Source: Portulaca oleracea
Lineage: Eukaryota > Streptophyta > Magnoliopsida > Caryophyllales > Portulacaceae
Length of the DNA stretch: 64,000 nucleotides
Assembly (NCBI GenBank): GCA_029582165.1
Contig: CM055883.1
Location: forward strand, 21,135,001 to 21,199,000
Reading direction: 5' to 3'
A program made the translations under genes and the position numbers. Position 1 is the first letter of the stretch. Every line of letters begins with the position of its first letter. Positions 11,590 through 24,072 of this stretch are shown here, in pieces. The notes below the pieces were generated by a model. The model made no database searches, was not told where the DNA came from, and worked only from the letters and a program-made list of their open reading frames with translations.

Positions 11590-12017
11590 ACCGAACAACA
11601 AGCATCTGCGAATGAAAGGTTGGGTCCCCGTACGTCGGTAAAGGACCGCCTTGGCGCAAGAGACTCAGTGAAAGATAGACTTGGTCGGAGAGTTGAGGCA
11701 CGGAAATAAGGCAGGCGGGTCCATAACCAAGAGACATGAAGACTGGCCATGATACTACTGGCGAAGTGAAGAAGGTGAAGCAAGATTAAAAGATGGATGT
11801 GAATGAAGGAAATGAAACTGCTTTGCCAAAATAATATTTTATTTAATTATGCCTTTTGAATTTTCTTACGTTACAAGAAATGTAATTATCAATTAATAAA
11901 GGAGAATATTGTTCACAATTATTGTGTTCTTGCAAACTTTATCTTCCTTATGTACATGAGCATTGACTAAATACATTCCAAGTGTCTGAAAATTGGTTTT
12001 CTAGTTGCTTGGTTATA
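11590..12017 (-). other. Element B sequence downstream of integrase
   Basis: The stretch is AT-rich after the integrase stop, then mixed composition around 11600-11720. No second LTR start (TGTAGACACC) and no polypurine tract were found. A short minus-strand frame at 11568-11783 has no recognisable features. Confidence 0.5.
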
Positions 12018-13158
12018 TTAAGCATAATATTGCTTGAGTTGATCTAAATTCGTGGGCTGGATTATATCTTCTCCATCCATGCTAGCAACCCAAGCTGCTC
12101 CTCCTGGCAAAGTGTCCTTAATCATGTAAAGACCCTTCCAATTAGGTGCCAATTTTCCCGTTGGATTCTGTATTGGTGTCCTCATCTCTTTAAGCACCAA
12201 ATCACCTACTTGAAGCGAACGACTTTTCACCTTCTTATTAAAAGCTTGAGTGATCCTACTTTGGTATACTTGCACATTATGCAATGCTCTCAATCGCCTT
12301 TCATCCATCAACATCAATTCCTCGAACCTTACCCTAGCCCATTCTGCTTCTGGCAATTGACTTTCGGCCACTATCCATAATGAAGGGATCACTACTTCGA
12401 TTGGTAAGACCGCTTCCATCCCATATACCAAGGAATATGGTGTCGCCCCATAGCAGTTCGTATAGAGGTTCGGTATCCCCACAAGGCAAATGCTAATTTA
12501 TCTGGCCAATCCTTGTAAGTGATAACCAACTTCTTGACAATTCCTGACACTATCATATTGGCCGCTTCCACAGCTCCGTTGGCTTGAGGTCGGTATGGCG
12601 AAGACCGGTGATGCTGGATTTTGTAAGTGGCGAGCAAAGCTTCTACCTCCTTCCAAAAATGGCTTCCATTGTCACTAATGATCTCGTGACGCACTCCGTA
12701 CCGACATATGATGTTTTGAAGGATGAATTTGGCCACGTGCTTGGATGTGAGTTTGGCAAAAGAGGCTGCCTCCACCCACTTAGTGAAGTAATCGATGGCG
12801 ACCAATATGTACTCATGTCCTCCCGTTCCGGTTGGGTGTATCTTGCCAATGATGTCAATACCCCACACCGAGAATGGCTATGGAGATGTCAAAGTAGTTA
12901 GGTATGATGGGGGTTGATGCTGTAGATTGGCATATTCTTGACACTTGTGGCACTTTCGAACAAACTCTAGGCAATCCGCCTCCATAGTGGACCAATAGTA
13001 ACCAGCCTTTGAATCTTCTTTGCCAGCATACGTCCATTCATGTGGGGACCGCACTCTCCTCCATGTACAGTAGTCATGATCTCCTTGGCGCTCTTAGCAT
13101 CGATGCACAACAAATTAATGCCCGTAGGTGATTTTTTGTAAAGTCGATCCTGGATCAA
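12018..13158 (-). pseudogene. Element B integrase
   Basis: Reading on the minus strand, the zinc-binding part (13158-12900) has VHGGECGPHMNGR and ESATSVKN-type remnants. The catalytic core (12868-12392) has GIDIIGKIHPTG with the first Asp, ISDNGSHFW with the second Asp, and RPQANGAVEAAN with the Glu. A frameshift near 12480 moves to the last part (12482-12018), which reads YGMEAVLPIEVVIPS and NWKGLYMIKDTLPGGAA and ends LDQLKQYYA. This enzyme inserts retroelement DNA into chromosomes. The catalytic triad is readable, but the frame is broken at least twice. The C-terminus has no chromodomain, as expected for Tat. Confidence 0.85.
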
Positions 13159-13197
13159 GTAGTGTTGTGCTGCTAGAGACCTGACCGCTCGCTGTCC

Positions 13198-13737
13198 TCA
13201 AGCATCTAACTCAGTTGGGTATTCTCCTTTCCCAAGAAAATTGTATATGTCATGGAACCATTCCTTAGTTTCTTCCTCTTGTGCTTCCATGTTACAAACA
13301 TATGCAAGTTTAGACTGTCGCTCTACTACTACTGGTAATTGGAGCGTGCCTGATGGTATCGATATCATTGAAGACAACTTGGCTAGGGCGTCAGCTAACT
13401 CATTATGATCCTTTGAGAGGTACTGGAAGCTTATTTGCTCGAATTGGTCAGCAAGTCCCAAGAGCCTCTGTTGATATGCCAAGAGGCATTCATTCCGGAC
13501 CTTCCATGTATTTTTATCTTGATTAATTATGAGGCTAGAATCTCCAAAAACTTTTACACGGTGTATGCCTAGAGCCAAGGCGGCTTGCAGACCCTTGATA
13601 CACGCTTCATATTTTGCAGCATTGTTGGTAGCATCGAAGTCCAATTTCACAGATACAGGGACGTGTGCCCCTTCTGGGGAGATTAACAAAACTCCCACAC
13701 CGCATCCCATTTGATTAGAAACTCCATCGAAATACAT
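13198..13737 (-). pseudogene. Element B additional RNase H domain
   Basis: A 179-residue frame starts MYFDGVSNQMGCGVGVLLIS and continues NAAKYEACIKGLQAALALG and VFGDSSLI, then DHNELADALAKL. These are the conserved Asp-Glu-Asp-Asp positions of an archaeal/plant-type RNase H. In the Tat lineage this second RNase H sits between pol and integrase and is a lineage marker. Its frame is locally intact. The first residues of the original domain probably lie upstream, past a stop. Confidence 0.82.
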
Positions 13738-13806
13738 TTCCCATGTTATTTCGTCAGTGAAAAATACATCTTCATCTGGGAATTCAAAGTGAGTGCTTGG
13801 AGGTTC

Positions 13807-15374
13807 CTATGAAGGTGAAGCAGCCAAGAAATTTGAAACAACCCGTCCTTTGATGGATTTCTGAGGTAAGTACAGAAGGTTGAACTCTGAAAGCATGACA
13901 ACCCATCGAGCATTGCGGTTGTTGATGGTAGATTGCTCCATGATAAACTTGATGGGATTATTCTCAGCTATGACATATACTATATGTGAAACCATGTAAT
14001 GTCTTAACTTCTTGGTGGCCCGTACTAGCGCAAGGGCCATTTTCTCTATGTCTGCATATCGACTTTCATAGTCCAAGAATTTCTTGATCAAGTAGTAGAT
14101 GGCGCTCTCTTGACCTTTAACCTTCTGAGCTAGCATAACGCCCATTGCAGAGCTAGTCACGGTAAGGTAAAGGAGTAGAGACTCATCTGGTACTGGCGAT
14201 ATGAGAACTGGAGGATGTTGTAAATACTCATTGATCTTATCAAAGGCCGCTTGACATTGATCGTCCCATTCTGTTTTGCTTCCGTTCTTTAGTTTCTTGA
14301 ACAAAGGTTCACAAGTCATGGTGAGCTTGGAGATGAACCTGCTGATGTATTGAACTCGTCCTAGGAAGCCTTTTATTTCTTTTTCTGTTCTGGGTGGTTG
14401 CAACTCTTGGATATCCTTTATCTTTGAAGGGTCAACTTCAATGCCTCGTTGGCTAACCACATAGCCTAGCAGCTTCCCAGAGGTAACACTGAAGGTGCAC
14501 TTTGCTGGATTAAGCCGCATCTTGTATTTGCGAAGTCGTAGGAAGAACTAGCAGAGGTTAGGAATATGTTACTCCCTTGTTTTGGACTTAACGATCATGT
14601 CATCCACATAAACCTCTACCTCTATGTGCATCATATCATGAAGTAGGGTGTTGGCTGTCCTTTGATATGTTGCCCCAACATTTTTGAGACCAAAAGGCAT
14701 AACCAAATAACAGTATGTTCCCCACGGTATAGTGAATGAGGTGTTTTCCATGTCTTCTTTCCCCATTTTGATTTTATTGTAACCAGCATATCCATCCATA
14801 AAGGATAGGAGCTCATGCCCGCAAGTGTTATCCAGTAATACATCGATGTGAGGTAAGGGAAACTATCCATGGGACTAGCTTTATTGAGGTCTTGAAAGTC
14901 TACACACATGCGCACTTTCCCATCTTTCTTGGGCACTAGGAAAATCTTAGCAATCCATTCGGGGTATTGGACTGCTTTGATAAACTTAGCTTTAAGCTGC
15001 TTGATCACTTCTTCCTCAATTTTTTTAACCCATTCAGGCTTGATCCTCCTAGCCTTTTGTCGTACCTGCTTTGCATTAGGAAGCAAAGGTATGGTATGCT
15101 CCGCAATTTCTTTGTCAATCCCAGGCATGTCCTCATAGGACCATGCGAATACATCCCCAAACTCCTTGAGAAGCTCCGTGAATGTTACCCGTTCTTTTGT
15201 TGTGAGTGAGCTACCTAACTTCAATTCCCGAGATCGTTCTTCTGTGCCCACATTTATGGTGATGGTGTCTTCCAACACCGCCATTTTATGATCATGTTCA
15301 TTAGAAAATTCTTTTAAGGGTTCATTAAATTCCAGATTATTATTGGTGCAGCAGCTCGGGGAAGAAAGGTTCAT
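13807..15374 (-). pseudogene. Element B reverse transcriptase and RNase H
   Basis: The N-terminal RT frame (15374-14631) includes FGDVFAWSYEDMPGID, IFLVPKKDGKVRMCVDFQDLNKAS and MDSFPYLTSM. A frameshift near 14860 leads to the second frame (14799-14569) with MDGYAGYNKIKM, TYCYLVMPFGLKNVGATYQR and the catalytic YVDD in VEVYVDDMIVKSKT. A further stop near 14570 precedes the thumb and RNase H (14520-13807), which begins MRLNPAKCTFSVTSGKLLGY. In an active element this protein copies RNA into DNA. The catalytic box survives, but no continuous protein can be made. Confidence 0.85.
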
Positions 15375-16735
15375 CTTATTGAATGCAGAAAGGAATACGT
15401 CGCCAGCAGACTCAAGACCAGACTCACTTGACTCTAAACCATTAAAACCTCACTCTATGTCCTTAGGAACAAACTCTCCTATAGATAAAGCAAAATTATT
15501 TTCCTCAGCATCGACCGACGAGACCGCCTTAACTTCTCCGTCTTCAGCAATCATGAGACTTGGATCAAAACTTGGGTGGGACAGAGCAACAATAACAACA
15601 TCAGCTTCAGACTTCTCTGGAACAGCTTCTTGTCCAAACAGGATACCAAAAATGTTGCTCCAAGCAAGATGAGTCCATTCTAATGGAGGTTGTTTGTCCC
15701 AGCGAGAACAAAAACAGTAGCCATATTAATGGAGCAATCATCAAAGACTTCTAGCCCAGCGACATGAATTCCCTCGTTCTTTAGATAGAATGGCTCAGAA
15801 AACCCATAGTAGGGGAAGTCATCACATTCCCTAACAAATTGTCCATTCAGAGTAAGTGGATAGGGCTTCATCTGGAATAAAGTGGGAGGGTTGTCCATCC
15901 TTTTCTGTTCAACGATAGCCATTTTTGCGAACCTGACCTCCTTCTCAGTTGGTTTGTAGCCTAAGCCAAATCTTCCCTTCTACTTAAAGGTCTTGAATAC
16001 AGGAGGGATTTTGTTCTTCGGATTCCTCCCTAGTGGCATCCCAGGGAAATGTCCTTGTCTCTTGAGCATAGCATGTACCTCGGGATTTGAGTGGGGATCG
16101 AAGTCAAAAGGTGCTTCATCCTGGATCAACATTGCCACAAGCTCAAAGTTGTGAAGTTCTTCATCCATTGAGTTGTGCTCCACTTTGAGAGTTGACTGTT
16201 TAGGAGTGAAAACAGCATTGATAGACTCTCCCGAGATAGTGATCACCTGACCTTGAACCAACATTTTTACCTTCTGATGTAGGGTGGATGCTATAGAATT
16301 ACACTCGTGAAACCACAGCCTCCCTAGTAGCAAATTGAAGGAGGCTAGAATGTCTAATACCACGAACTCCACATTCTGAGTGATGTTGCCAGTTGTAATG
16401 TGCAACACTACATATCCGATTAATTTCTAGGGAAAATTTTCATAAGCCTTGAGTTGTACACCGTTTTGAGCCTAGTGTTGTTGTTGCACTCCCAATTTAT
16501 GTGTCGTCCTCCAAGGGCACACATTTACAGCTGAATCGTTGTCAACCAAGACCAGTGGGATAGTCTTGTTGGAACATTGCACCGTAAGGTATAGGGCTTT
16601 TTTGTTAGATACTTCTCCTTGAGGTAGATCTTCAATCCCAAAAGTAATCATCTCTTGTTGGGTGGTCACATGAGCAACCAAGGATTTAGGAGTTGTTGTA
16701 GGTGATACCGTGAGTGTGGTAAGGGCGTCCAACAT
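15375..16735 (-). pseudogene. Element B protease and PR-RT linker
   Basis: The frame 16735-16472 contains VLVDNDSAVNVCP, which corresponds to the DNGSS-type active site of Tat proteases. The expected Gly or Ser after Asn is replaced by Asp. The next frame (16408-15980) has VEFVVLDILASFNLLLGRLWFHE, the second conserved protease strand. After a stop, 15922-15680 is a linker that reads MAIVEQKRMDNPPTLFQ. From 15680 to 15375 the reading is broken into several frames. This aspartic protease would cut the gag-pol polyprotein. I judge it inactive from its stops and altered active site. Confidence 0.75.
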
Positions 16736-16738
16736 CTT

Positions 16739-18592
16739 TTATCTATGAGCATGTGATGTGCATATGAGTTGCCATATGGGGACCTCAGCCCTAGTCTTTT
16801 TGAGTTGAGAAAGAAGAGGATCTTCAGGAGAGGTCTGATTGTCACTTCCAGTCGTTGGTATGGGGTTGGGAATAGCCACTGAGATGTTGATATTCCTGTT
16901 ATTGTTGTCGCGGCCAGACCGAGTAAGGAATGCCACATCATCTGGTTCGTCTTTTTCCATCCATTCTGTCTCGGAATGTTCGTGCTCATCATCCTCATCG
17001 ATGTCCCAAATACCATGGGTGAATAGACCTTCCGGGAACCCAACTACTTCGGGGACATGTTGTCCCGTTTCTACATTCAAAGCGGAGGGGTCGAAGTTGA
17101 AATCCCCCCATAAAATAGCATTCATGCTCTAACATAGGATTACTTTGATTGTTTGGTTTCTTGGTAGGTTTTGGCATTGGCAGCGTCCCTGCCCTTATTA
17201 TATCTTCTATCTTGTTCCTTAAAGTCTAACATTTCTCAGTGTCATGACCTCGGCAACGGTGATAGCGGCAAAATTTGTTGGCATCCCAATTTCTGGCTCT
17301 TCTTTCGGTAAGGGCAAAACCAGGATACCCTTCTTGACCAGACGGTCGAGAGCCTGAGAGTAAGGAACATCCAACGGCATATAAGTCTCATATTTTGGTA
17401 CGTAAGGCCCCTTGCGCTGGATAGAGTTAGTCTCCATAATCTTAGGAGGGTAGCTAGCTACACTAGTAGCCCTCCTGTTGGAGCTGGACCCTTTCCATCC
17501 AGGTGAAGTATTCTTATCATTGTGCATAGCTTCTAATTGGACACAAATGTCCTTCAAGTAATCAAAGTCTTTGACGACATGATACCCCAAATGTTTGGAT
17601 AGGCTGCTCTTGAGCCCTTGCTTAAAGGTAGATAACTGTAGGCGGAGAGGGATTTTCTCATTGATGTGGGACAATTTTGTATGTCATCTCTCAAGGTAAT
17701 CCATAAAGGACTCATCATCCCGCTACTTCATGGCGGGTAGGTCATCCACTGTAGCTTGTTTCTTCTAGATGCTTGTGTAAAGGTGGATGAAAGCTTTGAA
17801 CAATTCAGTCCAGTTGGCTTTGATTTGGGGTGACAGCGCGTGATACCATACCTTTGCTTCTCCATCTAAGGTGGATGGGAAGACGATAGAGTATAAGTCA
17901 ACATCAATTCACTTCAAAGGTGCCAGCCTCATAAACTCCTTAACATGATGATTATGGTTCTCAGAAGGTTTGAACCTAATATTCGGCACCTCAACTTTGT
18001 CAGCTATCTTCATAGTCGGTTGAACAGGCAATGAAACCTCTAAGTATTTGTCAGCAAAAGCCGCCATAGAGCTCATTGCCTTGGTGAGGTTCTCTAACTT
18101 CGGCTCAAGGGCCTTAACAAGGGGGTCCCTTGTAGGTTTTGACACTTCAGGCGTGTTAACCTTAGCCTTAGATATCCCTATTCCTCTAGAATCTGGGGAT
18201 GTCTTGATGATTTTAGGTTCAGATTCATAACCATGCATTTCTTCATCATCCTCTTCAGCATTCAACCCTAACTTGGTGTTGATCTTAGTGATGGCTTGCA
18301 GCATGCCATCCATCACCTGTTCTTGTTCATTTAGCCTTTTGATAATCTTCTGCTCCTCCTCTAGGGAATTAGCGAATACAAGACCATGCATCTTAGTGTA
18401 GAGCTCGTCCAAATGCTTCGTGATGTTAGCTTCGGTGCTTTCGACCGAGATTTCTTGGAATTGCTCTCCAGATATGATGCTGTCACTAGTTGCAGATGGA
18501 TCGTAATGGGGGTTCGGAATCAAACGACCAGTTCGTGGATCTCGAATGCGGGCTCGGAATCGATCACCTATGATGCCTGCATGGAAATTCAA
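16739..18592 (-). pseudogene. gag: Element B gag
   Basis: The frame begins at 18592 with MNFHAGIIGDRFRARIRD, and a Glu-rich coiled-coil-like region follows at residues 50-110. A capsid part starts near residue 190 (KVEVPNIRFKPSENHNHH). It continues through three in-frame stops between 17908 and 17680, including a TAG in MK*RDDESFMDYLER and a TGA after it. It resumes HTKLSHINEKIPLRLQLSTFKQGL. A proline-rich part with no clear zinc knuckle follows to 17219, then acidic sequence to 16739. Two of the stops are easily explained as Gln CAG or Trp TGG codons changed by one base. The protein would package the element RNA. Confidence 0.78.
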
Positions 18593-19860
18593 AGTTAGAA
18601 CACTCTATGACATACTCTGACACATACTACCCGATGCATGCATGCCCTAAAAGACCTATAAGATCCTGACTGACTCGACACATATATGTTGACACAAGGG
18701 ACTCACCCACTGTTTGGGAGTGCATGACCTAACTCTATATGGACCTATGGACAAAACATTATAAAGGGCCGCACAAAGCCAAACACAGCGAGGGGATTTT
18801 AAATCGAAATTCGGATGGGCCCAATCCATGGCTGACCATTTTAAGGAGAATCCATAACTTGGCCCAACAATTCAGATAGCTCAAGCCATAATGACTATTA
18901 TGCGGACTAGAATAATGTTCAACAAGACTGACGTTCCATTTTTTTTTACCTCTCTTTTTTTTATTGCATTTCTTTTTTTTTATTTTAGTCGAGGAAAATG
19001 GATATTGTAAAGGATTGAATAAAGTCAACAATAAGCGAGTCGTAATTAATTTATGGGCCTAATCAACAAATCCAATATGGTTGGGCCTAACAACGGGCCG
19101 ACTATAATTGCGGTGGATTTATTAATTAAATGGATAAATCAACTTTCTCAACGTTAGTGACTATTATGCAATCTAAAACGCTATCCATTAACTTTGTTGA
19201 ACTTTTTTAATTAATTTTTTTGGACCTTCGTTAGGAGAGTTTGGTAAAGGGTCATATAATATCATCAAAGGCGAGCTGATTTTTATTTATTATTTAAAAT
19301 AATCACCCTTCAAGCATAAATGGGCCCTTCCACTTGGGCTAACCATGATACTTTGGTTTTTTTGGTCAATTATTCTAATTAATAAATAAATCATTTTCTC
19401 AACCCAATGAATTTTATATGGACTAATACAAAACTTCTAAACTAGGGTCGACCCTAAAACAAAAGGAAAAGGGAAGGGGTAGCACATAGCACATAACATA
19501 CAATATGAGGCGATACCCTAAACCAAGGTTCTATGTTCATGGATTTTTTCTATGGTTGGATTACAGGCCTACCGCATGTTTTCATCTCCGTGCTCATTAC
19601 CCTTAGGTAAGGAGTGTGAGGTATTGCTTAAAAAACTTCAAGGAAGCCCTTTAAGTGTAATGCGGGGAGAGGAGAGACCAAATGCTTGGTGATGTAGGGT
19701 GCATCACTCAAGTAGTGGCCCACCCGCTCTCGATAAATGGCCCGGTATGCAAAGGACACCTAAAAAGAATTATAAAATCGCGAAATAAATCAACTTCTCC
19801 CTTTTACAATTTCAATTTAATTCGATTTTTTCAAGTTTTACCCTCTTTTTAAGTTTAAGT
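18593..19860 (-). other. Element B untranslated leader
   Basis: This AT-rich stretch lies between the PBS and gag. No credible ORF is seen on either strand. It includes T-runs near 18940-18980. Confidence 0.55.
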
Positions 19861-19878
19861 CCCCAGTGGAGTCGCCAA
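19861..19878 (-). other. Primer binding site of element B
   Basis: On the minus strand TTGGCGACTCCACTGGGG begins two bases after the LTR end. A TGGCGACTC-type PBS fits Tat elements. The tRNA was not identified. Confidence 0.7.
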
Positions 19879-19880
19879 TC

Positions 19881-21527
19881 TGTAGGACCCGGGGAAAAGG
19901 GTGCACCCCTTTTTTCCGCGATGCGCTACTTAAGTGATCGGAAGCCGACTAAGGTTGCTTAATCCTTAAATAAGGATATTTTTATTTTATGAAATTCGTT
20001 TTCGGGGTGATGAAACTTTATTTTTTTTATAATTTCGTTTTTTTATTATTTAATCATTTGAAATTACACCGACATAATTTTAAAATAATTCAGTTTTGGC
20101 CCAAGTACCAGATCCAGGCCCAACAGAAAGAAAACGGGCTGCCATGGACAGCTAAAACCCGCACGGGTTTTATGCGTCCATGAGCTGGACCGTTCCTTTC
20201 CCTGGGCCTGAGAATATGGGCTGAAACTGATAAAACCCGCGAGGGTTTTATCGATTTCAGACACATTTTCTCTCGGTTTAAGCCTTGGATTAATACATGG
20301 AAAATTGTAAATCATTTTAAAATATTTTGGTGTAAATTCGTATGTTTAAAATAATTAAACGGGTTATATAAGAATTAAGAGCCGCAAGTCGATTTAAGGA
20401 AACCGAAAAACCTTAAAAATAATAAAAATAACTCCGATCTACGAAACCCGATTCTAAGTCCGAGGGTAAGGTTACGAATTCGAGAATTATAAGAATTCTC
20501 GAATTCGCCTGTTAGAAAACAGACTCTACGAAAATCGATACTAAAATGAAATAAAGCGGGGAGAATTTTAATTAATTTCGAAACTTTATATTCTTAACAT
20601 GCATTATCAAAGAAGGTTTTTATTTACAAAATATGCACAAGTAATGAAAATGAAATACCAATTACATAATTAAAATATCCACAACGAAATAAACATAGGG
20701 CGAACCTCGTTGGTTTAGGAATCCGAATGTGCCGATCCAAACCTTGACTTCCTTTGACTTGGTGGATGAAAGGGTGAGTATGAGGACGATGGAAAGGTTA
20801 TATATGGGTAATGATGTGATGGGAATTTGGTAGAGTAAGGGGAAGATAATAAGAGAATGGATAAGAGAGAGTTTAAGAGAGTGTAGGTATGATTATGATG
20901 ATAGTTGGTGAAAGTTTGAGTAGAATGATGGTATAAGTTGATGAAATGGATGGAAGTATGAAACTTTGAGAGAAGATTTTAGTAGAGTATGAGTGTTGTG
21001 GAGGATAGTTGATGAGATGAGTGGAAGAATGGAGGTGGTATTTATAGTTGGAGGAGGGGAGGTTTAGGAGGGAAATGGAGGGAAAATTATGGGGGACACG
21101 TCCCCATGATCATGCCATGCAATCACGTAGCATCCAAGTCAAGGGCCAAGGTCAAAGCATGTGGGCTAAAATCAAGGGCTTTGCATGGAATTTTCGCGCC
21201 GGATTTTGAAATGAAACCCCGCGCGTGTTTTAAAAAAACCCACACACGGATCGCTGACGTGGACGAGCTGAACGACGCGTTTTGGGTAGGCAATAACCCG
21301 CGCGGGTTTTGAAGGTTGGGTCGGGGCGCCCCTTAGGCCTGTCCTGGTTCTAGGCCACTTTTCTCGATTAAAACTCGTGTGGGTTTCGTCCTTGGTACTG
21401 GGCCACTTTTTACTGTTTTGCTTGCTTTGCTCATTGAACCAATGATCCGTTTTGGTATCGGCCACAAATGCTTTATTCCCATCTTCGATAAGTCGGGATT
21501 ATATTGGTAAAAATCCTGGTGTCTACA
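19881..21527 (-). repeat. 5' LTR of element B
   Basis: On the minus strand this begins TGTAGACACCAGG at 21527 and ends CCTACA at 19881, giving 1,647 bp. A TATAAATA box lies at 21046-21039. Upstream of it in U3 are palindromes of the AAAACCCGCGCGGGTTTT family at 21370-21386, 21295-21310 and 21213-21232. Two more lie beyond the TATA box at 20232-20249 and 20154-20171. The partner 3' LTR was not found in the window. Confidence 0.82.
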
Positions 21528-21827
21528 GCTGAGCGCTGGTGAGATGTTGAAGGTTGGGCCGAGACTTCTTGCTCATCTTTGGGCCTATTTCCTATTCTTT
21601 TCTCTACTTCCAACTCTATTTCTCTCTTCTTCTTAATTTCTTCCAATTCTTCCTCATTTTTCTTGGCTTTTAGGGAATTTTCATCAAGTCCAGCAAGACC
21701 TACAAATCTTCCAACCAAGTATAGAATATTACAGAATTTTGATTTAAAAACACTAGATTAAGTTATAAAATTGGCTAAAATGTACAAGTTTAACACCTAA
21801 CAAATACTATAAACTATTCAATTATCA
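21528..21827 (-). repeat. Start of an LTR of element C, cut by element B
   Basis: Minus-strand sequence begins TGATAATTG directly after a purine tract and runs 300 bp until element B begins. A minus-strand frame of about 60 codons (LDENSLKAKKNEEELEEIKKK) lies in it but is low-complexity. The rest of this LTR is not recognisable left of element B. Confidence 0.65.
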
Positions 21828-21830
21828 ATT

Positions 21831-21868
21831 CCCCCCATGCTTAGCTCTTGCTTGTCCTCGAGCAAGTA
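21831..21868 (-). other. Polypurine tract and flanking motif of element C
   Basis: On the minus strand a CTCGAGGACAAGCAAGAGC stretch is followed by TAAGCATGGGGGG, three bases before the LTR start. A related motif, GAGGACAGTGCAGTAG then TTAAGCATGGGGGG, occurs at 23835-23799. Confidence 0.7.
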
Positions 21869-24072
21869 TGTCTTAAGAATAGTAGGGAGAGAAGAAAGAT
21901 TCAAACTAAAAAAGAAAAGACTCAAGAAAGAAAAAGAAACCAAGAGGGTTAGCGTTTGGGTTACAAATACAATTAAACACCCCCTCAGGCTAACCAATCA
22001 AACACATCAGTCCATCAAGCAAACACCAAGATGAACCTGGAAGAGAACAAAACCATTGTAAAATATATATAATGAAGTTTTCAAAATTAAGTAAGAGAAC
22101 AAATACTTCAAATGCTAAAAGCCGCCAACAATCATAAGATGAATGCAAATATGCGTGGTTTGTTATGGACATAGGCCAATCAAAAGAGAAAACCTCACTT
22201 TAGGATAGAATTAAATCACTCTAACACTCAAATTTAAACATGTATGTGGGTTTTCTCTTACTCAGACCAATAGGAGCGACCTACCATAGGCTTGGTAAGA
22301 ATCTCGCTCTCCACTGCTAGTATGCAAATACACAAGTGACAATCAAGAGGAACTTTCGGGGTTGTAATAAGGCTTAGGTTATTTGAAAGGAGTTGTAATA
22401 TTTAGGTATGAGGAGTTAAAGAGCCATGCTTGGAACAATTTTCAACAAAGATCTTCTCTCAACTCACCTTCTTGCTTAATATGTGTAAGGAAATCACTTT
22501 TCTCCCTCTTCAATATCGAACATCTCATCAAAAATGTCATAATCAGGTCAAAGGCTTTGCAAAATCTCAAATACATCTCCTTGATCACCCTTTTCTTTGA
22601 ACTCTTTTCTCATTTTTTTTATTTTTTTATTTTTCTCCTTCTCTCTTTGGTGGGTGATCGAGGAGAGAAATAAAAACATAGCTTCGACCCGAAGTTCATG
22701 TCAGAAGAATATCATAACCAATTGGCTAACTCATAATAATTGGGATATGTAATGTGTCCCAATTCAATTAAAATAAAAACTACACCCAATATCTCAATTC
22801 CATTCACAACAACATCGAACCAATTTTCGCTCCCGGAATAATGAACTCTCACAACATCCAAGCAAGGCAAAGTGTAGGAATTAATAAAGGCCAAGGCTTG
22901 TATCGTCAGGGTTCATTACGAAAACAAATGTTGTCAAAGGCTGGGCGGGGCTAAAGAGTGGTAATTATAATGTTAGCGAGGTTGTTTGGGTATGTAGTTT
23001 TGTTAATAAAGAAATGAATGCCTCAATCATTTTGTCACAGCGTGCAAAGCAAAGATGCAGTCTCAAGCAAGACGCGAAACAAGTTCTAGAGGTGCAACTA
23101 GTGGTGGAGTCACTCAAGAAATCAAAGAATTGATAAAAATGATCAATTCATACTTTTTGGCTATTTGGACTCATGGGATAGGGTTCAATCAACTGAACCT
23201 AGCCCAAAGATTTGCGGCATACATATTTACACTTACGAAGATAGTCAAAGCATTTAAGCACACCTTTCATAAGTTGTCTTAAAATTCAAAAGATTTGTAA
23301 ATTTAGTTTCAAAAACTTTTTAGTTCTCAACCAAACTTTTCTAGATGAAGCCAGACAGACTGAAAGTCAAATTGGTTTACAAATCATCAATGAAGGTGTT
23401 CTGGATTAATCCTAACCTATTTTTTTGTGTGATTTTCTTGTCTTGTCTTTTCTATTTTATTTTTTTTTCCTAATTTTCTTATTTTTTTGTGATTTTTTTT
23501 CGTTTTTGATGCAAAAGAAAAAGAACAAACAAACTAAGAAAAGAAAAGAAATGAAAATCTAGTATGCTCTAACTAATGCAACTAGGAGGATGCAAAAATT
23601 TTAAAAAACTTAAAGGAAAAACTAAGAAGAAAACCTAGAGGGGAAACCTAGAAAAAATAAAAGACACACAAAAACTGAAAATTCAAACAAGTAAACACAC
23701 AAAGTAAGAAAAACAAGCACGAAACATGAAAAGAAAACGAAATCGGAAGAAAAACAGAGAAAATCAAACAAAATAAAATATACACAAAGTGGATAAATCC
23801 CCCCATGCTTAACTACTGCACTGTCCTCAATGTAGAAGACAATGGTAGTGAGGGTTTGAGCGGAACAGAGGATCAATCATCCTCACTTGATGTGGATGAG
23901 GCGGTCGGGTTTGTGGTGGAGGAGGTGATTGGTGGAACATGGCTTGAACTAGGCTGGAGAGATTGGAGATGGATTCCTCCAAACGTGTGAAGCACACGTC
24001 GGAGGCTTCTCGCCACTCGGTGAAGTAGGTTTACATTTCATCAACAGGGCGCTCGGTCCTACCGACTGCAAG
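21869..24072 (-). other. Element C 3' noncoding region
   Basis: No coding sequence is recognisable. The content is long A-rich and T-rich stretches plus the internal purine motif at 23799-23835. The latter marks the boundary between ORF and terminal noncoding region, as 4498-4529 does in element A. Confidence 0.6.

Larger units (their letters stand above)
11590..21527 (-). mobile_element. Element B: decayed Tat-lineage Ty3/gypsy element
   Basis: On the minus strand the order is LTR (21527-19881), PBS, leader, gag, protease, RT-RNase H, a second RNase H, integrase. An RNase H domain placed between pol RNase H and integrase marks the Tat lineage. The coding part is split by many stops and frameshifts. 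No 3' LTR is visible left of the integrase. The sequence fades into 3' untranslated DNA at about 11590 next to an unrelated LTR-like block. The 5' LTR ends inside the LTR of element C, so B inserted into C. Confidence 0.85.
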
